Positions 1 to 6,186 of a stretch of 6,186 nt of DNA are shown here, in pieces. Origin of the DNA: an uncultured bacterium (GTDB taxonomy: Bacteria > Verrucomicrobiota > Lentisphaeria > Victivallales > UBA1829); assembly GCA_900549045.1 (NCBI GenBank), contig URNE01000156.1, positions 1-6,186 on the forward strand, read 5' to 3'. The notes under the pieces are model-generated. The model was given only the letters and a program-made list of their open reading frames with translations. It had not been told where the DNA came from and did no database searches. The stretch's first letter is position 1; each line of letters starts with the position of its first letter. The translations under genes were made by a program, and so were the position numbers.

Positions 1-33
1 TTTTCCGGAATTCCCGCCTGTGGGGATCAGAAA
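1..33. other. Intergenic sequence past the terminator
   Basis: No gene or convincing regulatory element is visible. It contains the overlapping short palindromes TTCCGGAA (3-10) and GGAATTCC (7-14), too short to interpret. The neighbouring gene on this side is outside the window. Confidence 0.5.
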
Positions 34-110
34 ATACAGACCCGGGGGAGCGCCTTGAGAGAGAGGGAGTCTGTGCGCAACGGACGTCGACGCTCCCCCG
101 GGACCTGTAT
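34..110 (-). terminator. Hairpin terminator after gltD (long loop)
   Basis: A perfect 12-bp inverted repeat, CCCGGGGGAGCG (41-52) and CGCTCCCCCGGG (91-102), is extended by a second 6-bp stem, ATACAG (34-39) with CTGTAT (105-110), across a small internal bulge. On the minus-strand transcript the structure starts 7 nt after the gltD stop codon and its last base pairs run into a short U tract (UUUU, 34-31). Position and strand fit a Rho-independent terminator for the operon. The 38-nt loop is longer than usual and the U tract is short, so it could instead act mainly as an mRNA 3'-end stabiliser. Confidence 0.75.
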
Positions 111-117
111 AAATTCC

Positions 118-1548
118 TTACAGAGTGTTCAGGTAATCATTCACCTTCGCAGCGACCTGACGGCCGGAGGCAATCGCGCGGACCACAAGAGAGGGTCCGG
201 ACTTGACGTCTCCGGCGGCGAACACTCCGGCAACCGCCGTTTCGCCATCCGGGTTCGCCTTGATGAGATTGCGCTCGAGGGACAGTCCGAGCTGGGCGGG
301 GTAGAGATCCTCCGCCGGAATTCCGGTAAAGCCCATCGCGAGAAGAACCAGATCCGCCTGAATCTCAAACTCTTCGCCCTTTTCCGTGAACTTCAGCGGC
401 TTGCCCTGCGGCGAGAACTCCCAGTCTGCGAGCACGCACTTGACGCCTGCGACTTTGCCGTCTTTGCCGAAGAACGATTTCGTCGCAATGTTCCACTTCC
501 GTTCGCAGCCTTCCATATGGCTGGAGGAGGTGCGGAGCATGTACGGCCACATCGGCCACGGCGTGTTGACCGAACGCTTCTCCGGCGGCTGCGGCATGAT
601 TTCAACCTGAACGACGGACGCCGCGCCCTGCCGGATCGAGGTTCCTACGCAGTCGGAGCCGGTGTCGCCGCCGCCGATCACGAGAACCCGCCTGCCCTTT
701 GCCGAATACGGATGTTCGCCCGTGTGTTCGCCGGAAACCAGACGGTTCTGCTCCGCGAGGAACTTCGTCGCGGGAAGAATGCCGTCGAGTTCGCGTCCGG
801 GAATCTTGAGATCGCGCGGCTGACGGGTTCCGGCGGCGACGACCACGGCGTCGAATTTGCGCTTCAGGTATTCGCCGGAGATGTCGACGCCGATGTTGAC
901 GCCGGTTTCGAATTTCACGCCTTCGGCCTCCATCAGCTTGACGCGGCGTTCAATGATCTCTTTTTTGAGTTTGAAATCGGGAATGCCGTAGCGGAGGAGT
1001 CCGCCGGCTTGGAGATCGCGCTCATAGACCGTGACTTTGTGTCCGTGCTGATTGAGGATCGTCGCGGCGGCAAGTCCGGAGGGACCGGCGCCGATGACGG
1101 CGACCGATTTTCCGGAACGTTTTGCCACGTGCCGGACCTTCACAAGTCCCTTTTCGTAAGCCTGTTCCACAATGTAGCGTTCAATCTGGCGAACCGTGAC
1201 CGGTTCGAAATTGAGACCGCAGGTGCAGGAGCCTTCGCAGAGAGCGGGGCAGATGCGCGAGGTGAATTCGGGGAACGGGCTTGTGGAAGAGAGCAGGTTC
1301 CAGGCGTCCTCGAGACGGCCGTTGGCGACCGCCTCGTTGAATTCGGGGATCTGGTTGCCGAGCGGACAGCCGGTTCCGTGGCAGAACGGAATGCCGCAAT
1401 CCATGCAACGTTCCGCCTGAATTTTCAGAACTTCCGGATTCGGGGGAACTTCCACTTCCTTGAAGTCGAGCTTGCGCTCCTCGAGCGGACGATATGTATG
1501 CGCCTGACGCTGAACGTCATAGAATGCGCGTTTCAGATTCTTTCCCAT
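118..1548 (-). CDS. gltD: Glutamate synthase (NADPH) small (beta) subunit
   Basis: Flavoprotein that oxidises NADPH and feeds electrons to GltB for reductive glutamate synthesis. At 476 residues it is close to known GltD proteins and appears complete. The N-terminal ferredoxin-like domain has cysteines 48, 51, 56 and 61 (RCMDCGIPFCHGTGCP) and 100, 104, 108 and 110 (ICPALCEGSCTC), the pattern that ligates two [4Fe-4S] clusters in the family. The FAD-binding Rossmann motif VIGAGPSGLAAA is at 151-162 (Gly153, Gly155, Gly158), followed by the acidic strand end at Glu176. The NADPH-binding Rossmann motif VIGGGDTGSDC is at 290-300. The C-terminal FAD contact GVFAAGDVKSGPSLV is at 441-455. The start ATG has an AAGGAGG sequence 8 nt upstream. 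The gene lies 22 nt after the gltB stop on the same strand, so it is co-transcribed and probably translated at matching levels. GltD-like domains also occur in other oxidoreductases (dihydropyrimidine dehydrogenase, NfnB), but the gltB neighbour settles the assignment. Confidence 0.97.
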   Translation of the reverse strand: MGKNLKRAFYDVQRQAHTYRPLEERKLDFKEVEVPPNPEVLKIQAERCMDCGIPFCHGTGCPLGNQIPEFNEAVANGRLEDAWNLLSSTSPFPEFTSRICPALCEGSCTCGLNFEPVTVRQIERYIVEQAYEKGLVKVRHVAKRSGKSVAVIGAGPSGLAAATILNQHGHKVTVYERDLQAGGLLRYGIPDFKLKKEIIERRVKLMEAEGVKFETGVNIGVDISGEYLKRKFDAVVVAAGTRQPRDLKIPGRELDGILPATKFLAEQNRLVSGEHTGEHPYSAKGRRVLVIGGGDTGSDCVGTSIRQGAASVVQVEIMPQPPEKRSVNTPWPMWPYMLRTSSSHMEGCERKWNIATKSFFGKDGKVAGVKCVLADWEFSPQGKPLKFTEKGEEFEIQADLVLLAMGFTGIPAEDLYPAQLGLSLERNLIKANPDGETAVAGVFAAGDVKSGPSLVVRAIASGRQVAAKVNDYLNTL

Positions 1549-1556
1549 AACAGTTG

Positions 1557-1563
1557 CCTCCTT
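1557..1563 (-). promoter_or_regulatory. Ribosome binding site of gltD
   Basis: The minus strand reads AAGGAGG, 8 nt before the gltD ATG at 1548. It lies wholly inside the 22-nt gltB-gltD gap, so gltD has its own full-strength ribosome entry site and does not depend solely on coupling to gltB translation. Confidence 0.92.
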
Positions 1564-1570
1564 CTCTCAA

Positions 1571-4500
1571 TCAGTTGCTGTGCCTGGCGCGGTTGATTTC
1601 GGCGTCGTCCTTGTGCATCTTGCCGAGCGCCTGACGGTATTCGACCGGGAAGACCTTCACGAATTTCGGGATCATGTCCTCCCATTCGCGCAGGATGCGT
1701 CCGGCTTTCGGGCTGCCGGTGGCGGCTTCGTGTTCCTTGATCAGGGAGAGAAGAAGTTCCTCGTCTTCCGATCCCTTGCGGATCGACTCAAGGTCCACGG
1801 TCGCAAGGTTGCAGCGCAAGTCGAAGTCGCCGGTTTCATCGAGCACGTAGGCGATACCGCCCGTCATGCCGGCGGCGAAGTTCATGCCCGTCTTGCCGAG
1901 GACGATCACCAGACCGCCTGTCATGTATTCGCAGGTGTGGTCGCCCGTTCCTTCCACGACCGCGGTCATGCCGCTGTTGCGGATGGCGAAACGCTCGCCC
2001 GCGAGTCCGTTGATGAACATCTTTCCGGCGATTGCGCCGTAGCCGATGACGTTGCCGACGATGATGCTCTCCTCCGGAACGAAGCGGCTTTCAGAGGGCG
2101 GACGGACCACGATCTTTCCGCCCGAGAGCCCTTTGCCGACGTAGTCGTTCGCCTCGCCCTTGAGGGTCAAGGTGACGCCTGCCGCAAGGAATGCTCCGAA
2201 GCTCTGTCCGGCGCAGCCGCTGAACTCGACCTTGATCGTGTCTTCCGGCAGTCCCTTGTGTCCGTAGCGCGACGCGATGTGGTAGCTCAGGCGCGTTCCG
2301 ACGCTGCGGTCTTTGTTGCGGAGCGGAAGGTAGAGAAGCGCCTTCTCGCCCTTTTCGATGGAGTCGGTCAGACGCGGAATCAGCTTCTCGTCGTCGAACG
2401 TCGCGGGGCGTTCCTGCTTCCGCGAGGACTTGCGCGGCAGATCGTCCGGAGTGACCTGGGCGAAAATGCGGCTGAAGTCAAGGTTCCGCGTCTTCCAGAA
2501 CTTCAGGGCTTCGGCGGTGTCGAGCAGATCGGAGCGTCCGACCGCCTCGTCGATGGAGTGAAGTCCGAGGCTTGCGAGCACTTCTCGCGCCTCTTCAGCA
2601 ATATAGAGCAGGAAGTTCTTGACGTGTTCAGGTTTGCCCTTGAAGAGCTTGCGGAGTTCCGGATCCTGCGTTGCGATACCGACCGGGCAGGTGTTGTCGT
2701 GGCACTTGCGCATCATCAGGCATCCCATGGAGACCAGAACCGTGGTTGCAAATCCGAACTCCTCCGCACCGAGCAGGGCGCCGATCACGACATCGCGTCC
2801 GGTCTTGAGCTGTCCGTCGACCTGTACGCGGATGCCGTCGCGGAGCTTGTTCAGGCGCAGAGTCTGCTGGGTTTCGGCAAGGCCGATTTCCCACGGGAGC
2901 CCGGCGTGCTTGATGCTGGAGAGCGGGCTTGCTCCGGTTCCGCCGTCGTGTCCGCTGATGAGAACCACATCCGCATGACCTTTTGCAACGCCCGCAGCAA
3001 CCGTTCCGACGCCGAGTTCGGAAACGAGCTTCACGGAAACGCGCGCCTTCGGGTTTGCGTTGCGGAGGTCGAAGATCAGCTGCGCAAGGTCTTCGATCGA
3101 GTAGATGTCATGGTGCGGCGGGGGCGAAATCAGCGTCACGCCGGGGGTGGAGTGACGGACGCGGGCGACGAGGTCGTTGACCTTGTGTCCGGGAAGCTGA
3201 CCGCCTTCGCCCGGCTTCGCGCCCTGGGCGATCTTGATCTGAAGTTCCTTTGCGTTCGCAAGGTATTCCGCCGTAACGCCGAAACGTCCGGAAGCGATCT
3301 GCTTGATTGCGCTGGAAAGGCTGACTTCACCGGGCTTCGTCACATAGCGCGCCGGGTCTTCGCCGCCTTCGCCGGAGTTGCTCATGCCGCCGAGCTCGTT
3401 CATAGCGCGGGCGATCGTGGTGTGGGCTTCCGGGCTGATGGAACCGTAGGACATTGCGCCGGTCACAAAGCGCTTGACAATTTCGGATGCGCTTTCGACT
3501 TCCTCAAGCGGAACCGGCGTGGTCTCTTTGAATTTGAAGAGTCCGCGCAGAGTGCAGATGCCGTGCTCGCGCTCGTTGATGAGCTTGGTGTACTGTTTGA
3601 ATTTGCCGTAGTCGTTGTTGCGGACCGCCTGCTGGAGCAGAGTGATGGTCTCCGGAGTCCACAGATGACTCTCGCCGTCCTTGCGGAACTTGTACTGACC
3701 GCCGGAGGGGAGCAGATAGGGCTGTCCGAACGTTTCGCCGCGGGCGGCGTTCACACGGAGAGCGACTTCGTGTTCAATCTCCTTCAAACCGATGCCGCCG
3801 ATACGGGAAGCGGTTCCGGTGAAGTATTTGGAAACCAGCTCGGAGCTGAGTCCGACGGCCTCGAACAGCTGGGCGCTGCGGAAACTGCGGAGGGTCGAGA
3901 TGCCCTGTTTGGACATGATCTTGCGCAGTCCCTTGCAGATTGCGTGAATGTAATTTCCGGTCGCCGTGGCGGGATCGAGTTTGACTTTGCCTTCCTTGAC
4001 GAGTTCGGAAACCGTTTCGAGTGCGAGGTACGGGTTGATTGCAGTCGCGCCGTAGCCGAGCAGCAGAGCGAAATGCATGACTTCGCGGGCGTCGCCTGTT
4101 TCCAGAATCACGCCCGAACCGCTGCGGATGCCGGCGGCAAGCAGACGCGCATTGACGGCGGATGCGGCAAGCAGAGACGGAATCGGGCTTTCCTCGTCCG
4201 TGAGGTCGCGGTCGCTCAGAATGATGACGTTCCGGCCTTCGCGAACCGATTTTTCCGCTTCCGCGCAGATGGATTCAAGAGCCTGTTCAAGTCCGATTTC
4301 CGGCGTATACGCGATCTTGATGGTCTGCGTGCGGAAATCCGGAAGATTCAAATCGCGAAGCCGTCCGAGATCCTCATCGGAGAGGATCGGCTGCTGCATC
4401 TTCACGAGATGCGCATGTTTCGGAGACTCCTCGAGAATGTTGCCGTGGTTGCCGATGTAGGTCATCAGCGTCATGACGGAAGCCTCGCGGATCGGGTCGA

Positions 4501-6100
4501 TCGGCGGGTTCGTCACCTGGGCGAACAGCTGTTTGAAGTAGTTGTAAAGAATCTGCGGCTTTTCGGAGAGCACGGCGAGCGCGGCGTCATTGCCCATCGA
4601 GCCGATGGGTTCCTGTCCGTTCTGCGCCATGGCGGAGATCAGAATGTCGAGATCTTCGCGGGAGTAGCCGAAGAGTTTCTGTCTGCGGGCGATGTCGTAA
4701 CCGATCGCGGCGGGCGTCGCCTGGTCGAGAAAGCCGTTGATGGTGATGCGGTTTTCCTGAACCCAGCGGCGGTACGGCTGAAGACGCGCGACCTGCGATT
4801 TGATTTCCGCGTCGTAGCGGACGCGCCCGTTTTCGAGGTCGAGGTAGATCATCTGTCCGGGACCGAGGCGTCCATGTTCCAGCACGGCGCCGGGCGCGAT
4901 GTCGAGCACGCCGGTTTCCGAAGCGAGAACGAAGGTGCGGTCGGCGGAAATGGTGTAGCGGGCGGGACGCAGACCGGAGCGGTCGAGCATGGCTCCGGCG
5001 TTGATGCCGTCGGAAAACGCGATGGCGGCGGGACCGTCCCACGGCTCCATGATCGCGGAATGATATTCGAAGAACCCGCGGACGTCCTGTCCGATATGGT
5101 AATCCTTGCCCCAGGCCTGCGGCACGAGCATCAGCATGGCGTGCGGCAGAGAGCGGCCGCCTTCCACAAGAAGTTCAAGCGCGTTGTCCAGCGAAGCCGA
5201 GTCGCTCTGTCCGTCCGGAATGACGGGGATGATTTTCTTGATGTTTTCGCCGAACAGCGGGGATTCCAGCATCGGTTCACGCGCTCTCATGTGATTGAGA
5301 TTGCCGCGGATCGTGTTGATTTCACCGTTGTGCGCGAGATAGCGGAACGGGTGGGCGAGCGGCCAGGTCGGAAAGGTGTTCGTGCTGTAACGCTGGTGGA
5401 CAATCGCAAGCGCGCTCTTGAAGTTTTCGCTTGCCAGATCCGGGTAGAACTTGGAAATCTGATGCGCGAGAAGCAGTCCTTTGTAAACAATGGAGCGGGA
5501 AGAGAGACTCACGACATAGGGACGGCCGCCCTTGAAGTCGATTTTGGCGGCTTCCTTCTCGAAAACCTTGCGGACGATGTAGAGGTTGCGCTCGAATTCA
5601 TCCTGAGTCGCACCCTTCCTGCCGAGAAAGACCTGCTTGATGACCGGCATCGTTGCGGCGGCCGCCTTTCCGATTTTCGTCGGGTCGGTCGGAACGTCGC
5701 GCCATGCGAGCACGGGGAAACCTTCGCTCTTGCAGGCGTCTTCAAAGAGCGCGGAAGCTTTGGCAAGCTCCGCCGCTCCCGTGGGCAGAAAGAGCATTGC
5801 AACCGCGTATTCGCCCGCGGGTGGCAGAACGGCGGCAAGCTCTTTTTCACTGCGGAAGAGTTCATCGGGAATGTGCGTGAGAATGCCCGCGCCGTCACCG
5901 GTCTCGGGGTCGTATCCGGTTGCGCCGCGGTGCGTGAGACGGCGCAGCGCCTCAACGCCCATTTCCACGATGCGGTGCGACTTGCGGTTGTCAAGGTCGG
6001 CAATCAGACCGACGCCGCACGCATCGTGTTCCTGTTCGAAGTCGTAGAGTCCCTGCCCCCGTGGGAATTCGGGACGTCCCTGAAAGTTTTGTTGAACCAT
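1571..6100 (-). CDS. gltB: Glutamate synthase (NADPH) large (alpha) subunit
   Basis: Makes glutamate from 2-oxoglutarate and the amide nitrogen of glutamine; cytoplasmic, partner of GltD. At 1509 residues it has the family's usual length and is intact. The N-terminal class II glutamine amidotransferase domain spans about residues 28-430: nucleophile Cys28 in HDACGVG, Arg237 in HQRYSTNTFPTWP, the oxyanion-hole pair Asn258-Gly259 in HNGEINT, and Asp300. A central linker domain follows (about 460-770). The FMN/2-oxoglutarate-binding TIM-barrel (about 840-1210) carries GAMSYGSIS (881-889), EGGQLPGHK (965-973) and SGHDGGTGASP (1049-1059). Cys1127, Cys1133 and Cys1138 (C-x5-C-x4-C) are the [3Fe-4S] ligands. 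The C-terminal beta-helix (GXGXG) domain lies at about 1270-1450. The ATG at 6100 is supported by a Shine-Dalgarno 7 nt upstream and leaves a 27-residue propeptide before Cys28. The adjacent gltD argues for the NADPH type rather than the stand-alone ferredoxin type. First gene of the operon. Confidence 0.98.
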   Translation of the reverse strand: MVQQNFQGRPEFPRGQGLYDFEQEHDACGVGLIADLDNRKSHRIVEMGVEALRRLTHRGATGYDPETGDGAGILTHIPDELFRSEKELAAVLPPAGEYAVAMLFLPTGAAELAKASALFEDACKSEGFPVLAWRDVPTDPTKIGKAAAATMPVIKQVFLGRKGATQDEFERNLYIVRKVFEKEAAKIDFKGGRPYVVSLSSRSIVYKGLLLAHQISKFYPDLASENFKSALAIVHQRYSTNTFPTWPLAHPFRYLAHNGEINTIRGNLNHMRAREPMLESPLFGENIKKIIPVIPDGQSDSASLDNALELLVEGGRSLPHAMLMLVPQAWGKDYHIGQDVRGFFEYHSAIMEPWDGPAAIAFSDGINAGAMLDRSGLRPARYTISADRTFVLASETGVLDIAPGAVLEHGRLGPGQMIYLDLENGRVRYDAEIKSQVARLQPYRRWVQENRITINGFLDQATPAAIGYDIARRQKLFGYSREDLDILISAMAQNGQEPIGSMGNDAALAVLSEKPQILYNYFKQLFAQVTNPPIDPIREASVMTLMTYIGNHGNILEESPKHAHLVKMQQPILSDEDLGRLRDLNLPDFRTQTIKIAYTPEIGLEQALESICAEAEKSVREGRNVIILSDRDLTDEESPIPSLLAASAVNARLLAAGIRSGSGVILETGDAREVMHFALLLGYGATAINPYLALETVSELVKEGKVKLDPATATGNYIHAICKGLRKIMSKQGISTLRSFRSAQLFEAVGLSSELVSKYFTGTASRIGGIGLKEIEHEVALRVNAARGETFGQPYLLPSGGQYKFRKDGESHLWTPETITLLQQAVRNNDYGKFKQYTKLINEREHGICTLRGLFKFKETTPVPLEEVESASEIVKRFVTGAMSYGSISPEAHTTIARAMNELGGMSNSGEGGEDPARYVTKPGEVSLSSAIKQIASGRFGVTAEYLANAKELQIKIAQGAKPGEGGQLPGHKVNDLVARVRHSTPGVTLISPPPHHDIYSIEDLAQLIFDLRNANPKARVSVKLVSELGVGTVAAGVAKGHADVVLISGHDGGTGASPLSSIKHAGLPWEIGLAETQQTLRLNKLRDGIRVQVDGQLKTGRDVVIGALLGAEEFGFATTVLVSMGCLMMRKCHDNTCPVGIATQDPELRKLFKGKPEHVKNFLLYIAEEAREVLASLGLHSIDEAVGRSDLLDTAEALKFWKTRNLDFSRIFAQVTPDDLPRKSSRKQERPATFDDEKLIPRLTDSIEKGEKALLYLPLRNKDRSVGTRLSYHIASRYGHKGLPEDTIKVEFSGCAGQSFGAFLAAGVTLTLKGEANDYVGKGLSGGKIVVRPPSESRFVPEESIIVGNVIGYGAIAGKMFINGLAGERFAIRNSGMTAVVEGTGDHTCEYMTGGLVIVLGKTGMNFAAGMTGGIAYVLDETGDFDLRCNLATVDLESIRKGSEDEELLLSLIKEHEAATGSPKAGRILREWEDMIPKFVKVFPVEYRQALGKMHKDDAEINRARHSN
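6020..6100 (-). other. Predicted GltB propeptide (residues 1-27)
   Basis: In characterised GltB proteins a short N-terminal leader is removed so that the catalytic cysteine becomes residue 1 and its free amino group can act in glutamine hydrolysis. Here the conserved HDACGVG places that cysteine at codon 28 (6019-6017), so residues 1-27 would be cleaved off. The segment is hydrophilic with no signal-peptide character. Cleavage is inferred from the family. Confidence 0.75.
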
Positions 6101-6107
6101 CGTTCAA

Positions 6108-6114
6108 TCCTCCC
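6108..6114 (-). promoter_or_regulatory. Ribosome binding site of gltB
   Basis: The minus strand reads GGGAGGA, 7 nt before the ATG at 6100. This is a strong Shine-Dalgarno match at normal spacing. It decides the start codon and therefore the 27-residue propeptide ahead of the catalytic Cys28. Confidence 0.9.
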
Positions 6115-6143
6115 TGTTGATTATCCGTTGCTGCCAGGGATAT

Positions 6144-6160
6144 AGCATTCTTCGTGCCAA
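6144..6160 (-). promoter_or_regulatory. Probable sigma-54 (RpoN) -24/-12 promoter of gltBD
   Basis: Read on the minus strand the site is TTGGCACG-AAGA-ATGCT. The family consensus is YTGGCACG-N4-TTGCW, so the -24 block is perfect and the -12 block has one mismatch (A for the first T). The invariant GG (6158-6157) and GC (6146-6145) are separated by exactly 10 bp, the spacing sigma-54 requires. If the C at 6145 is -12, transcription begins near 6134-6132, giving a leader of about 33 nt before the gltB ATG. No competing sigma-70 pair with proper spacing is visible. Sigma-54 promoters need an upstream activator (NtrC-type); its site is not in the 26 bp available upstream. The match is read from sequence; activity is inferred. 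Confidence 0.8.
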
Positions 6161-6186
6161 CATCCATAAAACGACATCCGCCGGCA

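Noticed and set aside
83..92. Overlapping palindromes GACGTC and CGTCGACG as an operator site
   Set aside because: They are short, lie in the loop of the terminator hairpin downstream of the operon, and are expected by chance in GC-rich sequence.
55..1596. Open reading frame of 513 codons on the plus strand opposite gltD
   Set aside because: Same in-register shadow effect. The opposite strand encodes an unambiguous GltD, and this frame also starts inside the terminator hairpin.
6111..6140. Inverted repeat TCCCTG / CAGGGA (6111-6116 and 6135-6140) that could mask the gltB ribosome binding site
   Set aside because: The stem is only 6 bp with an 18-nt loop, and the upstream arm lies ahead of the predicted transcription start (about 6134-6132), so it would not be in the mRNA. 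It could be reconsidered if the start maps further upstream.
1580..6145. Open reading frame of 1521 codons on the plus strand opposite gltB
   Set aside because: It is exactly codon-in-register with gltB, starts with GTG, has no recognisable domain, and its composition (rich in Arg, Asp, Glu, Ala, Val and Phe) is what the complement of GltB codons would give. It is explained by the lack of TTA, CTA and TCA codons in gltB.
6141..6160. Sigma-70 promoter using TTGGCA as -35 and TATATC as -10
   Set aside because: The two hexamers are only about 10 bp apart, far from the 16-18 bp needed, and no acceptable -35 lies at the right distance from TATATC.
6101..6186. Possible glutamine or other riboswitch in the gltB leader
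   Set aside because: The leader is about 33 nt and mostly taken up by the ribosome binding site; there is no room for, and no visible sign of, a structured aptamer.
1..6186. A previously undescribed biological system
   Set aside because: The window is filled by a well-known two-gene metabolic operon with intact motifs; no unexplained coding region, repeat array or mobile element remains.

Overview
This window is essentially one transcription unit on the minus strand: the two-gene glutamate synthase (GOGAT) operon gltB-gltD. It has a recognisable promoter at the right edge and a hairpin terminator at the left edge. Both proteins are full length, with all the cofactor and catalytic motifs expected of the bacterial NADPH-dependent enzyme, so this is core nitrogen metabolism rather than an accessory or mobile region. 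I see no mobile element, CRISPR array, tRNA or rRNA.

Layout in the direction of transcription (right to left). Positions 6186-6161 are the tail of an upstream intergenic region with nothing I can identify. Positions 6160-6144 hold a close match to a sigma-54 (RpoN) -24/-12 promoter. A short leader of about 33 nt carries a strong Shine-Dalgarno sequence. gltB (1509 codons) runs from 6100 to 1571. After a 22-nt gap that holds a second strong Shine-Dalgarno sequence, gltD (476 codons) runs from 1548 to 118. A GC-rich hairpin at 110-34, just after the gltD stop, is the likely terminator. Positions 33-1 show nothing further.

How the genes work together: GltB hydrolyses glutamine in its N-terminal amidotransferase domain and channels the ammonia to its FMN site, where 2-oxoglutarate is converted to glutamate. 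GltD takes electrons from NADPH through FAD and passes them through iron-sulfur clusters to the FMN of GltB. With glutamine synthetase this forms the GS-GOGAT ammonia assimilation cycle. A sigma-54 promoter would fit control by nitrogen status through an NtrC-like activator, but the activator sites would lie outside the window.

Organism: a bacterium of moderately high G+C (by eye, not computed) that uses strong AAGGAGG-type ribosome binding sites and has a biased codon set. Neither gene contains a single TTA, CTA or TCA codon, which is why both are covered by long open antisense frames. The sequence alone does not let me name the phylum. A Gram-negative or PVC-type bacterium with RpoN is a weak guess.
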